Positions 39,517 through 50,146 are shown, counted from the stretch's first letter. The stretch is 64,000 nt of DNA from Oscillospiraceae bacterium (GCA_015068035.1 SVLI01000002.1:62001-126000), one strand, 5' to 3'. Translations and numbers: made by a program. Notes: generated by a model from the sequence alone, not told the origin.

Positions 39517-42500
39517 TTACTTCCGGAAATACTCCACTGCGGACTGCATCATCTTCATGTCGTAAATTCCGGGGACGTTCCGGTACAGGTTGCTGCCGAT
39601 ACGCTCGGAGTGTCCCATCTTGCCGAACACTCTGCCGTCCGCCGAGGTAATGCCCTCGATCGCGAAGGCCGAGCCGTTGGGATTATAGCGAATGTCCGCG
39701 CTCGGGTTCCCCTCGAGATCGACATACTGCGTAGCGATCTGTCCCGCAGCGTTCAGCTCGGCAACGGTCTTCTCGTCGGCATAGAAGCGGCCCTCACCAT
39801 GCGAGATGGGCACGCTGTAAATCTCGCCGACCTGGGTGTTGCGCAGCCACGGCGACATGTTGGAGGCGATTCTGGTGCGCACGATCTTGGACTGGTGGCG
39901 TCCGATGATGTTGTAAGTCAGCGTCGGGAAGCCGGCATCAATGTCCATGATCTTACCGTAAGGCAGCAGGCCCAGCTTAATCAGCGCCTGGAAGCCGTTG
40001 CAGATACCCGCCATCAGTCCACCACGCACATCCAGCAAGTCTCCTACCGCGTCGCGAATGGCCGCGTTGCGGAAAAATGCCGTGATAAACTTCGCCGAAC
40101 CGTCCGGCTCATCGCCGCCGGAGAAGCCGCCGGGGATGAAGATCATCTGCGCGTCGCGAATCGCCGCGGCGAGCTCGTCCGCCGAGCGGAGGATGCCCTC
40201 CGCCGAGAGGTTGTTGATGACTTGAATCTTTGCCTTTGCGCCGGCGTCCTCAAAAGCCTTGGCGCTGTCATATTCGCAGTTGGTGCCCGGGAAAACGGGA
40301 ATCACCACCGTCGGCTTTTCCACGCGAAGCACAGGCGCAGCCGTGCTGGGAGCTCCGGCCTCTGCACAGCCCAGCGCGATTCCGCTCTGCTCGATGTTGC
40401 AGGAATACACGCTCTCAAGCTTGGTTTCGTATACATTCTGAAGTTCGGCAAGCGCCACGGACTCTGCCCCAAAGCAAAACTCCGGCTTCTCCGTGACGGT
40501 ACCCAAAAGCTTTGCATCCTCCAGGCTCTCCCCGGTTTCCACAACAAAGCCGCCGTAGCAATAGGAGAAGAGTTCCTCTGCGGAGACATCCGCAAACTGC
40601 ACGCCCAGGCCGTTGCCCAGCGCCATCTTCAAAACCGCCTCGGCCACGCCGCCGTATCCGGGCGTATAGCAGGCTTTCACCTTTCCGGCGCGCATCAGAT
40701 CTGTCACGCGGGCAAACAGCGCAAGCAGCGACTGCGTATCCGGAAGGCCGTTTTCGTTCTTTTCCGGCTTGAGCAGGTACAGCTTGCTGCCCGCCGTTTT
40801 CAGCTCGGGAGAAACGGTCTCGTCCGCCTCCAGCGTGGTCACGGCGAAGGAAACCAGCGTGGGCGGAACGTGAATATCTTCAAAGCTGCCGCTCATGGAG
40901 TCCTTGCCGCCGATGGCCGCCGTGCCCAGTCCCAGCTGCGCATCCAGCGCGCCGAGCAGCGCCGCAAAGGGCTTACCCCAACGCTTGGGCTCGCGGCCGA
41001 GCTTCTCAAAATACTCCTGGAAGGTCAGGTAAACATCCTTAAATTCTGCGCCCGTCGCCACAAGCTTGCTGACAGACTCGACCACGGCAAGATAGGCGCC
41101 GTGATAGGGGCTCACTTCGCTCACATAGGGGTTATAGCCCCATGACATCGCCGAGCAGGTGTCCGTATGCCTCTTCTCAACGGATACCTTGTGCACCATC
41201 GCCTGAATCGGCGTGAGCTGATATTTTCCGCCGAAAGGCATCAGCACGGTGCCGGCGCCGATCGTGGAGTCAAAGCGCTCGGACAGGCCCTTTCTGGAGC
41301 AGACGTTCAAATCGCCGGCCAGCGTCTTCATGCCGGCCACGAGGTCTTCGGGAATCGCCTTCTCCGGCATCTCCGCTGCGGCAACTTCAACAGAAATATG
41401 CTTTTCCGCGCCGTTGGAGCCCAGGAATTCACGGGAGATATCCACAACGGTCTTGCCACCCCAATGCATCACGAGCCGCGGCGCTTCCGTGACCTCGGCT
41501 ACGATCGTGGCTTCAAGGTTCTCGCCTTCGGCGAGCGCAAGGAAGCGCTCTGCATCCTCGCCCGCAACCACAACCGCCATGCGCTCCTGCGATTCGCTGA
41601 TGGCGATTTCCGTTCCGTCCAGACCCTGATACTTCTTCGGCACAGAATTGAGGTCAATGCACAGGCCGTCGGCCAGCTCACCGATGGCAACGCTGACGCC
41701 GCCGGCGCCAAAGTCGTTGCAGCGCTTGATGAGGCGCGTGGCCTCGCTGTTGCGGAACAGGCGCTGGATTTTTCTCTCCTCCGGCGCGTTGCCCTTCTGC
41801 ACCTCGGCCCCGCAGCTCTCCAGCGAGCTGACGTTGTGGGACTTCGAGGAACCGGTTGCGCCGCCGCAGCCGTCACGTCCCGTGCGGCCGCCGAGCAGGA
41901 TCACAATGTCACCCGGCGCGGGGCACTCACGGCGCACATTCTCCTGCGGCGCCGCGGCGATCACAGCGCCGATTTCCATGCGCTTTGCCAGATAGCCGTC
42001 ATGGTAAAGCTCGTCCACCATACCCGTGGCCAGGCCGATCTGGTTACCGTAAGAGGAATAGCCGCTTGCCGCCGTGGTGACGATCTTCTTCTGCGGCAGC
42101 TTGCCGCGGAGCGTTTCCTCAACAGGCCGCAGCGGATCCGCCGCGCCCGTCACGCGCATCGCGGCATAGACATAAGCTCTGCCGGAAAGCGGATCGCGGA
42201 TCGCGCCGCCCACGCAGGTCGCCGCGCCGCCGAAGGGCTCAATTTCCGTGGGGTGGTTGTGGGTTTCGTTCTTAAACAGCAGCAGCCACTTCTCGTCGCC
42301 GGCCTCCGTCTTGACGTTGATCTTCACCGTGCAGGCGTTGACCTCTTCCGATTCGTCAAGATTCTGCATCTGGCCTCTGGCCGTCAGGCATCTTGCCGCG
42401 ATCGTGCCAATGTCCATCAGATTGATGGGCTTCGTGCGGCCGATCTCCTTGCGCGTTGCCAGATAGCGCTCATAGGCCTGCTGAAGCAGCTCGTCCTCAA

Positions 42501-43206
42501 AGCTCACGCTGTCAATCGTCGTGAGGAATGTGGTGTGGCGGCAGTGGTCCGACCAATAGGTGTCCAGCACGCGGATCTCCGTAATAGTCGGGTTGCGCTT
42601 CTCTGTACGGAAGTAGTCGCGGCAGGTGCGCAGGTCATCCACGTCCATGGCCAGGCCCATATCACGCACCATATCCACCATGCCCTGCTCATCCAGCTCC
42701 AAAAAGCCTTCCAGAACGCTGACCTCCGTGGGGATGGCCAACTCATCCGTCAGCGTTTCATATTCCGCCATCGTCGCCTCGCGGCTCTCCACGGGGTTGA
42801 TGACGTGGCTCTTGATCTTTTCCACTTCCTGCTCGCTCAGCGCGCCCTTGAGCAGATACACCTTCGCCGTCTTCACCAGCGGCTTTTCCCCGCAAAACAG
42901 CATCTGCATGCACTGCGCCGCACTGTCGGCGCGCTGGTCAAACTGTCCCGGCAGGTACTCGGACACAAAATATGCGTAGCCATCGGTGTCCACGCTGTCG
43001 CTGATCACGTCCAGCTGCGGCTCGGACAACACGCTCTTGACCGCGACGGAGAACTGCTCCGGCGCGATATTCTCCACATCGTAGCGGTTGATGATGCGGA
43101 CATCTTCCAGCGCACGAATGCCCAGAAAGCTCTGCGCCTCGTGCAGAAGAGCCTTTGCCTCAATGGCGAGCTCTTCTCTCTTTTCCACATATACCCTGTA
43201 AACCAT
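39517..43206 (-). CDS. purL: phosphoribosylformylglycinamidine synthase, single-chain (PurL with amidotransferase domain)
   Basis: The protein has 1229 residues. The ATG at 43206 stands 8 nt after GGAG; an in-frame GTG at 43212 is too close to it. The N-terminal PurS-like region is followed by two AIRS-type halves (TYWSDHCRHTTFLTTID near 225, ETHNHPTEIEPFGGAATCVG near 305, then IGGKDSMSGSFEDI near 770). The C-terminal glutamine amidotransferase carries VFPGTNCEYDSAK, FIPGGFSGGDEPDG and GICNGFQALIKLGL, the nucleophile Cys being in GICNG. It makes FGAM from FGAR, glutamine and ATP. It is the last gene of the purine operon, and its start overlaps the purD stop region. Confidence 0.95.
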   Translation of the reverse strand: MVYRVYVEKREELAIEAKALLHEAQSFLGIRALEDVRIINRYDVENIAPEQFSVAVKSVLSEPQLDVISDSVDTDGYAYFVSEYLPGQFDQRADSAAQCMQMLFCGEKPLVKTAKVYLLKGALSEQEVEKIKSHVINPVESREATMAEYETLTDELAIPTEVSVLEGFLELDEQGMVDMVRDMGLAMDVDDLRTCRDYFRTEKRNPTITEIRVLDTYWSDHCRHTTFLTTIDSVSFEDELLQQAYERYLATRKEIGRTKPINLMDIGTIAARCLTARGQMQNLDESEEVNACTVKINVKTEAGDEKWLLLFKNETHNHPTEIEPFGGAATCVGGAIRDPLSGRAYVYAAMRVTGAADPLRPVEETLRGKLPQKKIVTTAASGYSSYGNQIGLATGMVDELYHDGYLAKRMEIGAVIAAAPQENVRRECPAPGDIVILLGGRTGRDGCGGATGSSKSHNVSSLESCGAEVQKGNAPEERKIQRLFRNSEATRLIKRCNDFGAGGVSVAIGELADGLCIDLNSVPKKYQGLDGTEIAISESQERMAVVVAGEDAERFLALAEGENLEATIVAEVTEAPRLVMHWGGKTVVDISREFLGSNGAEKHISVEVAAAEMPEKAIPEDLVAGMKTLAGDLNVCSRKGLSERFDSTIGAGTVLMPFGGKYQLTPIQAMVHKVSVEKRHTDTCSAMSWGYNPYVSEVSPYHGAYLAVVESVSKLVATGAEFKDVYLTFQEYFEKLGREPKRWGKPFAALLGALDAQLGLGTAAIGGKDSMSGSFEDIHVPPTLVSFAVTTLEADETVSPELKTAGSKLYLLKPEKNENGLPDTQSLLALFARVTDLMRAGKVKACYTPGYGGVAEAVLKMALGNGLGVQFADVSAEELFSYCYGGFVVETGESLEDAKLLGTVTEKPEFCFGAESVALAELQNVYETKLESVYSCNIEQSGIALGCAEAGAPSTAAPVLRVEKPTVVIPVFPGTNCEYDSAKAFEDAGAKAKIQVINNLSAEGILRSADELAAAIRDAQMIFIPGGFSGGDEPDGSAKFITAFFRNAAIRDAVGDLLDVRGGLMAGICNGFQALIKLGLLPYGKIMDIDAGFPTLTYNIIGRHQSKIVRTRIASNMSPWLRNTQVGEIYSVPISHGEGRFYADEKTVAELNAAGQIATQYVDLEGNPSADIRYNPNGSAFAIEGITSADGRVFGKMGHSERIGSNLYRNVPGIYDMKMMQSAVEYFRK

Positions 43207-43208
43207 GC

Positions 43209-44480
43209 TCACTTCTCCTTTGCGAGCGCACGCGCGCCGATGTCTTTGCGGTAAACGGCGTTTTCAAAATGGATTCTCTCCGCGAGTGCATAGGCCTTTT
43301 TCAGCGCCTCGGGAAGCGTCTGCTCCACGGCAACCGCACCCAGCACGCGGCCGCCGGATGTATACAGCTTTCCGTCTTCCGCCTTCGCGCCGGCAATAAA
43401 GATTCGCTCATTTTCCGCGAGCGTCTCCGGCAGGGTGATTTCAAAACCGCTTTTGTAGCTGGTGGGGTAGCCGCCGGAGGCCATCACGATGCACGCGGCC
43501 GCCTTGTCCGAAAACTTCACTTCGGTATCCGCGAGCGTGCCCGCCGCCGTCGCCTGCATCACTTCCAGCAGATCGCTCTCCAGCAGCGGCAGCACAACCT
43601 GCGTTTCCGGATCGCCGAAGCGGCAGTTGTATTCCACAACCTTCGGCCCATTGGGCGTCAGCATCAGGCCAAAATACAGGCAACCGCGGAAAACTCTGCC
43701 CTCCGCGTTCATCGCGTGCATGGTCGGCAGGAAAATTTCCTTCATGCAGCGCTCGGCCACATCTTCCGTATAAAAAGGATTCGGTGCAATCGTGCCCATG
43801 CCGCCTGTGTTGGGGCCCATGTCACCGTCCCCGATCCGCTTGTGATCCATTGAGGACACCATCGGCTTGACAACGTTTCCGTCCGTAAAGCAGAGCACCG
43901 ACACTTCCGGCCCCGTCATAAATTCCTCGATCACGAGCGCGTTGCCGCTCTCGCCGAAAACCTTATCCTCCATCGCGGAGCGCACCGCCGCTTCGGCCTG
44001 CGCAAAATCCTCCGCAATGGTAACGCCTTTGCCCAGCGCCAGGCCGTCGGCCTTGATGACGATGGGATAGGGGCTGTTTTTCAGATAGGCAATTGCCTCG
44101 TCCGACGAAGTGAAGGTCTCATAAGCGGCCGTGGGGATGCCGTATTTCTTCATCAGGTTCTTCGAGAACACCTTGCTGCCCTCAATAATTGCAGCCGCGG
44201 CATTGGGCCCGAAGCAGGGCACGCCCACCGCGTTGAGTCTGTCCACTGCGCCCAGAACAAGGGGATCGTCCGGCGCAATGACGGCAAAATCAATGCCTTT
44301 CTCAACGGCGAAGTCGCAGATTTTATCCAGATCCTTTGCCCCGATGTTCACGCAAACCGCGTCCGCCGCGATGCCGCCGTTACCCGGAAGCACATAGATC
44401 TCGTCCACATTTTTGCTTTCTTTCAGCTTGCATACGATCGTATGCTCACGGCCACCGCCGCCGACCACCATAATTTTCAT
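43209..44480 (-). CDS. purD: phosphoribosylamine-glycine ligase
   Basis: The protein has 423 residues. The ATG at 44480 (MKIMVVGGGGREHTIVCKL) follows GAGGGGAGC; six extra residues upstream are not part of the family's start. It is an ATP-grasp enzyme with FGPNAAAAIIEGSK near 97, PIVIKADGLALGKGV near 138, and YNCRFGDPETQVVLPLL near 286 for metal binding. It makes GAR from phosphoribosylamine and glycine. It starts 15 nt after the stop of the AICAR formyltransferase gene and is followed directly by purL. Confidence 0.95.
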   Translation of the reverse strand: MKIMVVGGGGREHTIVCKLKESKNVDEIYVLPGNGGIAADAVCVNIGAKDLDKICDFAVEKGIDFAVIAPDDPLVLGAVDRLNAVGVPCFGPNAAAAIIEGSKVFSKNLMKKYGIPTAAYETFTSSDEAIAYLKNSPYPIVIKADGLALGKGVTIAEDFAQAEAAVRSAMEDKVFGESGNALVIEEFMTGPEVSVLCFTDGNVVKPMVSSMDHKRIGDGDMGPNTGGMGTIAPNPFYTEDVAERCMKEIFLPTMHAMNAEGRVFRGCLYFGLMLTPNGPKVVEYNCRFGDPETQVVLPLLESDLLEVMQATAAGTLADTEVKFSDKAAACIVMASGGYPTSYKSGFEITLPETLAENERIFIAGAKAEDGKLYTSGGRVLGAVAVEQTLPEALKKAYALAERIHFENAVYRKDIGARALAKEK

Positions 44481-44494
44481 TTTGCTCCCCCTCA

Positions 44495-45679
44495 TCAATG
44501 ATGGAACAGCCGCATTCCCGTGAAGGCCATTACCATTCCGTATTTATCGCAGCACTCGATCACCGCGTCGTCCCGGACAGAGCCGCCCGGCTGCGCGATG
44601 TAACGCACGCCGCTGCGGTACGCCCGCTCAATGTTGTCGCTAAACGGGAAAAATGCATCCGAGCCGAGCGCCACGCCGCTGATTCCCGCCAGATATGCAC
44701 GCTTTTCCTCCTCGGTGAAAGGCTGCGGCTTTTCGTAAAAATACTTCTGCCAGATACCGTCTTCGCAGACATCTTCTTCATTGTGGTTGATGTAACCGTC
44801 GATCACATTGTCACGGTCCGGTCTGCCCATGTTATCCAGGAAAGGCAGATTCAGCACCTTTTCATGCTGCCGCAAAAACCAGGTGTCCGCCTTGCCGCCC
44901 GCGAGCCGCGTGCAATGAATGCGGGACTGCTGGCCGGCGCCCACGCCGATGGCCTGTCCGCCATAAGCAAAGCACACGGAGTTCGACTGCGTATACTTCA
45001 GCGTGATGAGGGCGACGATCAGATCCCTGACGGCGCTCTCCGGCAATTCCTGATTCTGCGTGACAAGGTTTTCCAGCAGCTGGGCGTTGATTTCAAAGTT
45101 GTTTCTTCCCTGCTCAAAGCTGATGCCGAACACCTGCTTGGTCTCCTGAAGCGCGGGAACATAGTCTTTGTCAATCTTCACGATGTTGTAACCGCCGCGG
45201 CGCTTTTTGCGGAGGATTTCCAGCGCCTCGTCCGTATAGCCCGGGGCGATGATGCCGTCGGACACCTCGCGGCTCAAAATCAGCGCGGTGGTCTTGTCGC
45301 AAACATCGGAAAGCGCCACCCAATCGCCAAAGGAGCTCATTCTGTCCGTTCCGCGCGCACGTGCATAGGCGCAGGCGATCGGAGAATCGTCCAGCCCCTC
45401 AATGTCATCCACGAAGCATGCATGCTTGAGCTTTTCCGGCAAAGGCAAGCCGACCGCGGCCGACGTGGGGCTGACGTGCTTGAAAGAGGCCGCGCTGGGC
45501 ATGCCCGTTGCCGCGTGCAGCTCCTTCACCAACTGCCAGGAGTTGAGTGCATCGAGAAAATTGATATAGCCGGGACGCCCGCCCAGCACCTCCAGCGGCA
45601 AATCGCCGCCATTTTCCATGTGAATTCGTGCCGGCTTCTGATTTGGATTGCATCCGTATTTCAGTTCAAGTTCCTGCAT
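44495..45679 (-). CDS. purH: AICAR formyltransferase, stand-alone (PurH C-terminal activity)
   Basis: The protein has 394 residues. It lacks the N-terminal MGS-like IMP cyclohydrolase domain of bifunctional PurH (~520 residues) and begins at the formyltransferase part (MQELELKYGCNPNQKPARI). SAASFKHVSPTSAAVGLPL near 63-81 contains the K-H pair of the active site. QSNSVCFAYGGQAIGVGAGQQSRIHC near 230-255 and GSDAFFPFSDNIERA near 340 are AICARFT signatures. It converts AICAR and formyl-THF to FAICAR. The missing cyclization is supplied by the next gene upstream. The start at 45679 follows GAGAGG. Confidence 0.93.
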   Translation of the reverse strand: MQELELKYGCNPNQKPARIHMENGGDLPLEVLGGRPGYINFLDALNSWQLVKELHAATGMPSAASFKHVSPTSAAVGLPLPEKLKHACFVDDIEGLDDSPIACAYARARGTDRMSSFGDWVALSDVCDKTTALILSREVSDGIIAPGYTDEALEILRKKRRGGYNIVKIDKDYVPALQETKQVFGISFEQGRNNFEINAQLLENLVTQNQELPESAVRDLIVALITLKYTQSNSVCFAYGGQAIGVGAGQQSRIHCTRLAGGKADTWFLRQHEKVLNLPFLDNMGRPDRDNVIDGYINHNEEDVCEDGIWQKYFYEKPQPFTEEEKRAYLAGISGVALGSDAFFPFSDNIERAYRSGVRYIAQPGGSVRDDAVIECCDKYGMVMAFTGMRLFHH

Positions 45680-45735
45680 CGTCCATAACCTCTCTTTTCA
45701 GCGTTCCGGTTCCAAAAACCGGCCTCGGCCTTTGT

Positions 45736-46455
45736 TTATTTGTTCTTGTTGATGAGCCGCTCTTCGTATTTTCCGCTCTCCGGCTCCGTATAGCGGACGT
45801 AGAGGGAAATCCGGTTATCCGCATTGAGCGAGTTCCAGATCTCCGAAGTAAATTCATCAATGCTGTCCGGAATGTTCACGCGCTTCGGCTCGCCCGCGAA
45901 GGACGGCAGGGGATTGCCGTCGCCCTCATAGGTGTGGATAAAGTGCCCCAGGCCGCTGAGCGGCTGATAGGAATACACATAGCGGGCGCAGGCCGAGCCC
46001 TCGGCATCCTCGCTTTTGAGAATGCTCATCTTATAGCGGAAATCTGCTCCGTCCATATGGAACATGCAGCTGATGCGGGGCGTGAAATTGGGCTCGTCCG
46101 GCTCAAAGGCTCTGCTCTCCAGCGCCTGCTCAAAGCTCTGTCCCTTTTTCAGATACTCCACGATGGTATCCGTCTGATCGCCGTTCGTCACGACCAGGCA
46201 GTCGCCCGTCTTGCGCAGAGCCGCATAGATGATGAGAGACGGATCCGTCAGCTTCGATTCGTCAAAAGCCTTGGTATACACTTCCCCATCCCGCAGTTCA
46301 AAGACGCGGTTTCTGCTGTTCTCGCTTCTGCCCATGATGAAATATGCCGAAACGGCATACTTGCCGTCGGGCGTCTTACCGGCCACGATGCCGCGGCCGA
46401 CATAGGGATTATTCTGCGTCCAGTCCGAAAACGGCCTGACTTCGTATGCACTCAT
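45736..46455 (-). CDS. IMP cyclohydrolase, PurO-like (archaeal type)
   Basis: The protein has 239 residues. The ATG at 46455 overlaps the purN stop as ATGA and follows AAAGGAAAGAAAG. NPYVGRGIVAGKTPDGKYAV near 15-34 and NRNRVFELR-like SENSRNRVFELRDGEVYTK near 45 match the IMP_cyclohyd (PF07826) family, first known from archaeal PurO. GDNQT-like NGDQTDTIVEYL near 95 and FTPRISCMFHMD near 127 also fit. It should close FAICAR to IMP, the last step of de novo purine synthesis. It is unrelated in fold to the PurH N-terminal domain. Confidence 0.88.
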   Translation of the reverse strand: MSAYEVRPFSDWTQNNPYVGRGIVAGKTPDGKYAVSAYFIMGRSENSRNRVFELRDGEVYTKAFDESKLTDPSLIIYAALRKTGDCLVVTNGDQTDTIVEYLKKGQSFEQALESRAFEPDEPNFTPRISCMFHMDGADFRYKMSILKSEDAEGSACARYVYSYQPLSGLGHFIHTYEGDGNPLPSFAGEPKRVNIPDSIDEFTSEIWNSLNADNRISLYVRYTEPESGKYEERLINKNK

Positions 46456-47057
46456 TCTTTCTTTCCTTTCATGATTCCGCTGCTGACCAGCTCCGTCGCT
46501 GCGGGCAGCAGCTTCCACTCCGCCTGCTCCATAACGCGCCGCTGCAGCAGCTCCGGCGTGTCTCCGTCCATGATCTCCACACCCTTCTGATAGACGATCC
46601 TGCCCCCGTCCGGGATCTCGTTGACGAAATGAACGGTCGCGCCCGTGACCTTCACGCCGTAAGCCAGCGCCGCTTCATGGACGCGCAATCCATACATACC
46701 TTCGCCGCAGAACGAGGGAATCAAAGAGGGATGCACATTCAAAATGCGCTCCGGATATTTCGAAACAAAATCCTTGCTGAGAATGCTCATAAAACCGGCG
46801 AGCACAATCAGCTCGATCCCATACTGTTCAAGCGCAGCAAGAATCCGGCTCTCAAAATCGTCGCTCCCGCGCCGCTCAACCACCAGGGTCGGGATCGACG
46901 CTTTTTCCGCCCGCTTCAGGGCGTATGCATCCGCGCGCGTGGAAATCACCAGGCAGATTTCTCCGCTTTGCAGCACGCCGCCGTGCTGCGCGTCAATCAG
47001 CGCCTGCAGGTTTGTTCCGCCGCCGGACACCAGCACCGCGATTCGGGTTTTCAGCAT
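46452..47057 (-). CDS. purN: phosphoribosylglycinamide formyltransferase
   Basis: The protein has 201 residues. [19 protein letters not shown] near 5-23 binds the phosphoribosyl group. [20 protein letters not shown] near 86 and [10 protein letters not shown] near 108 hold the N-H-D catalytic triad, and [14 protein letters not shown] near 140 holds the Asp. It makes FGAR from GAR and 10-formyl-THF. Its start overlaps the purM end by 7 nt and its stop overlaps the cyclohydrolase start by 4 nt. Confidence 0.95.
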   Translation of the reverse strand: MLKTRIAVLVSGGGTNLQALIDAQHGGVLQSGEICLVISTRADAYALKRAEKASIPTLVVERRGSDDFESRILAALEQYGIELIVLAGFMSILSKDFVSKYPERILNVHPSLIPSFCGEGMYGLRVHEAALAYGVKVTGATVHFVNEIPDGGRIVYQKGVEIMDGDTPELLQRRVMEQAEWKLLPAATELVSSGIMKGKKE

Positions 47058-48094
47058 AAGATCATCCCGTCGTCGGAGGCGACGATCTCGCCGATCACGT
47101 AGGCCGCCTCTCCCTGCTCGCGCAGCACGGCAAGGGTCTTGTCAACATCGTTCTTATCCACCACGACGCTCATGCCGATGCCCATGTTGAAGGTGTTGAA
47201 CATGTCGCGCTCCGGAATATCCCCGGTCTTGGCAATCAGATCGAACACCGGCGGAATCGTCAGCACGCTCTTTTCGATCTTTGCACTCATTCCCGCGGGC
47301 AGGCTTCTCGGAATGTTCTCATAGAAGCCGCCGCCCGTGATGTGGGAGATGGACTTCACCGGCACGGCATCGAGCAGCGCGGTGATGGCCTTGACATAAA
47401 TCTTCGTGGGGGTGAGCAGAACCTCGCCAAGCGATTTTCCGCCGAACTCGGCAACGGGCTTGCGAATGTCCGGATTGTGCTCCACATCAAAAACCTTGCG
47501 CACGAGGGAGAAGCCGTTGGAGTGCACACCGCTCGACGGCAGGCCGATCACAACGTCACCCGCGCAGACATTATTCTTGTCGAGAATCTTATCCCGATCC
47601 ACGATGCCGACGGAAAAGCCCGCCAGATCATATTCGTCCACCGGGTAAAAGCCCGGCATCTCTGCCGTCTCGCCGCCGATGAGCGCGCTGCCGGACTGCA
47701 CGCAGCCCTCGGCAATGCCGGAAACGATCTGCGCAATGCGCTCCGGAATGTTCTTGCCGCAGGCAATGTAGTCCAGGAAAAACAGCGGTTTAGCACCGCA
47801 GCAGATCACGTCGTTGACGCACATGGCCACGCAGTCAATGCCGACGGTGTCATGCTTGTCCATCAGAAACGCCAGCTTGAGCTTGGAGCCGACGCCGTCC
47901 GTGCCGCTGACCAGCACAGGCGTTTTCATTCCGGTGAGATTCGGCATAAACAGGCCGCCAAAGCCGCCCACGTCGGACATAACTCCCGGCGTGTTCGTTC
48001 TGGCAACGTGCTCTTTCATGAGTTCGACCGCACGGTATCCGGCGATGATGTCGACTCCTGCTTTTTCGTAACTTTCAGATCTTGAGTTCTTCAA
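47051..48094 (-). CDS. purM: phosphoribosylformylglycinamidine cyclo-ligase
   Basis: The protein has 347 residues. The start is TTG at 48094, which overlaps the purF stop as TTGA and follows GAGGGG; no ATG would give the conserved [20 protein letters not shown] start. [20 protein letters not shown] near 62-81, [20 protein letters not shown] near 87 and [13 protein letters not shown] near 253 are AIR synthetase signatures. It makes AIR from FGAM and ATP. Coupled translation with purF and purN is evident from the overlaps. Confidence 0.95.
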   Translation of the reverse strand: MKNSRSESYEKAGVDIIAGYRAVELMKEHVARTNTPGVMSDVGGFGGLFMPNLTGMKTPVLVSGTDGVGSKLKLAFLMDKHDTVGIDCVAMCVNDVICCGAKPLFFLDYIACGKNIPERIAQIVSGIAEGCVQSGSALIGGETAEMPGFYPVDEYDLAGFSVGIVDRDKILDKNNVCAGDVVIGLPSSGVHSNGFSLVRKVFDVEHNPDIRKPVAEFGGKSLGEVLLTPTKIYVKAITALLDAVPVKSISHITGGGFYENIPRSLPAGMSAKIEKSVLTIPPVFDLIAKTGDIPERDMFNTFNMGIGMSVVVDKNDVDKTLAVLREQGEAAYVIGEIVASDDGMILC

Positions 48095-49533
48095 TTCTTT
48101 TTCCCCTCTTTTTCATGCAGACCGCGTTCAAAGCGTCTTTTCCCTGTGTTCTTCGGTGTATCTGTGGGGTAGTTGGCGGTGAAGCATGCATCGCAATAGC
48201 CAACGCCCAGCTCGCTTCCAATCAGCTCACACAGCTGTTCCACTTTCAGGAATCCAAGAGAATCCGCGCCAATGATCTCGCAGATCTCTTCCGTGGTCTT
48301 GTTGCAGGCGATCAGGTTTTCCTTGGAGTCAACGTCCGTTCCGTAATAGCACATCTCGATGAACGGCGGCGCGGAAACACGCACATGCACTTCCCTGGCA
48401 CCGAAATCCCGCAAAAGCTTCACGATCCGCGCGCAGGTGGTTCCGCGGACGATCGAGTCATCCACCAGCACAACGCGCTTTCCGTTAATGACTTCCCGGA
48501 TCGGGTTGAGCTTGATGCTCACGCCCTCCTCGCGCATATCCTGCGTGGGCGAAATAAAGGTCCGGGCGATGTATTTGTTCTTGATAAACCCGATCTCGTA
48601 GGGAATTCCGGAATACTTCGAAAAGCCGATGGCCGCATCCAGTCCGGAATCCGGCACGCCGATGACGATGTCCGCCTCCGCCGGGTTTTCCCTGGCCAGG
48701 CATTCGCCTGCCTTCACTCTTGCCGAGTGTACGCCCACGCCGTCAATGACAGAGTCGGGTCTTGCAAAATAGATGTACTCAAAAATGCAGGTCTTTTTGG
48801 GGGCTTTGCCGCAATGATCGGTAATGCTGGTCACGCCGTTTGCGTCGAACACGACGATTTCGCCCGGCAGAACATCCCGGACAAACGCAGCACCCACAGC
48901 CTCCAGCGCGCAGCTTTCGGAGGCCACAACATAACTACCGTCGCTCCGCTGCCCATAGCACAGGGGGTGGAATCCGTTCTCATCCCGCGCGGCGATCAGC
49001 TTCGTCGGGGACATGATGACCAGAGAATACGCACCCTTGATTTTGTGCATGGCCCTGTTGATGGCCTGTTCAATGGAGGGCGCCGTAAGGCGTTCCTTGA
49101 TAATGCAGTAAGAGATCACCTCGGAATCGCTCGACATATGGAAGATCGCGCCGTTCATTTCCAGCTCATCGCGCAGCTCCGAAGCATTGACCAGCTTTCC
49201 GTTGTGCGCCAGCGCCATATGGCCCTTGATGTGGTTGACCACGATCGGCTGTGCGTTCACAGCCCCAGCCTCACCCGCCGTGCCGTAGCGCACGTGTCCA
49301 ACCGCCATGTTCCCGCTGCCGAGCTGCTGCAAAACCTCGGGGGTAAATACGCTCGCCGCAATGCCGACATCCTTATGGCTGCGGAAAAGTCCGTCATTGC
49401 AAACCACGATGCCCGCGCTTTCCTGTCCTCTGTGCTGGAGGGCAAACAGGCCGTAGTACAGCAGCTGCGCAGCATTGATGTTCTTCGGCGAATAAATGCC
49501 GATCACACCGCACTCTTCATGAATTTTGCTCAT
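48091..49533 (-). CDS. purF: amidophosphoribosyltransferase
   Basis: The protein has 480 residues. The ATG at 49533 ([16 protein letters not shown]) follows GGGGAGAGG. The nucleophile Cys is C8, exposed after removal of a short propeptide as in Bacillus Pur[15 protein letters not shown] near 28 and [19 protein letters not shown] near 72 are glutaminase signatures. [20 protein letters not shown] near 345 is the PRPP-binding loop, and C-terminal cysteines ([13 protein letters not shown]) may bind a 4Fe-4S cluster. It commits PRPP to purine synthesis and is normally feedback-inhibited by AMP and GMP. Confidence 0.95.
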   Translation of the reverse strand: MSKIHEECGVIGIYSPKNINAAQLLYYGLFALQHRGQESAGIVVCNDGLFRSHKDVGIAASVFTPEVLQQLGSGNMAVGHVRYGTAGEAGAVNAQPIVVNHIKGHMALAHNGKLVNASELRDELEMNGAIFHMSSDSEVISYCIIKERLTAPSIEQAINRAMHKIKGAYSLVIMSPTKLIAARDENGFHPLCYGQRSDGSYVVASESCALEAVGAAFVRDVLPGEIVVFDANGVTSITDHCGKAPKKTCIFEYIYFARPDSVIDGVGVHSARVKAGECLARENPAEADIVIGVPDSGLDAAIGFSKYSGIPYEIGFIKNKYIARTFISPTQDMREEGVSIKLNPIREVINGKRVVLVDDSIVRGTTCARIVKLLRDFGAREVHVRVSAPPFIEMCYYGTDVDSKENLIACNKTTEEICEIIGADSLGFLKVEQLCELIGSELGVGYCDACFTANYPTDTPKNTGKRRFERGLHEKEGKKN

Positions 49534-49555
49534 TGTGCATCCTCTCCCCTGCTCA

Positions 49556-50050
49556 TCAGGCATTGAACATTTCTTCGATTTTTCTGTTCTTTTCCAGTGT
49601 CTTTTCAACGTTCTTTTTCTTTGCATCCAGCAGCTTTGCCGCAAGAGAATCGTCCGCCAGCGCCAGGAACTGCACACACAGCAGCGCAGCATTGGCAGCA
49701 CCGTCTATGGCAACCGTTGCAACCGGAACGCCGGAGGGCATCTGAACCGTAGCCAAAAGGGCATCCAGGCCGCCCAGATCATCCGATTTGATCGGGATGC
49801 CCACAACCGGCAAAATTGTGTGCGCGGCAAGAACGCCGGCAAGGTGCGCCGCCTTTCCGGCCGCTGCGATGATCGCGCCGAAGCCGTTCTCCCGGGCCGT
49901 GCCTGCGAAATTCGCGGCCTGCTCGGGTGTGCGGTGTGCCGAAAAAACATGCACTTCATGCGGCACGCCGTATTCTTTGAGCACGTCGACCGCTTTCTCA
50001 ACCACTTTCAGATCGCTGTCGCTGCCCATTACAACTGCAACTTTTTTCAT
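49556..50050 (-). CDS. purE: N5-carboxyaminoimidazole ribonucleotide mutase (PurE)
   Basis: The protein has 164 residues. The ATG at 50050 ([20 protein letters not shown]) follows [18 protein letters not shown] and [13 protein letters not shown] are the PurE substrate loops, followed by [19 protein letters not shown] and [20 protein letters not shown]. It makes CAIR. No purK or purC is in the window, so they must lie elsewhere. The residues do not let me decide between class I (needs PurK) and class II. It opens the purine operon, with a 22-nt gap before purF. Confidence 0.93.
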   Translation of the reverse strand: MKKVAVVMGSDSDLKVVEKAVDVLKEYGVPHEVHVFSAHRTPEQAANFAGTARENGFGAIIAAAGKAAHLAGVLAAHTILPVVGIPIKSDDLGGLDALLATVQMPSGVPVATVAIDGAANAALLCVQFLALADDSLAAKLLDAKKKNVEKTLEKNRKIEEMFNA

Positions 50051-50108
50051 TGCAAACGCCCTCCTCAAATAATCTCAGGCCGCAAATTACCCCTCTGGGA
50101 AAGCAAAA

Positions 50109-50146
50109 CTGGGCAGTCTGCTGCCCATACACAGCAGACTGCCCAG
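50109..50146 (-). terminator. hairpin in the purE leader (possible attenuator)
   Basis: A perfect 15-bp stem (50109-50123 with 50132-50146). On the minus strand it is followed by TTTTGCTTT and then the purE ribosome site 50 nt on. It lies downstream of the promoter, so it can act as a leader terminator. Confidence 0.65.
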
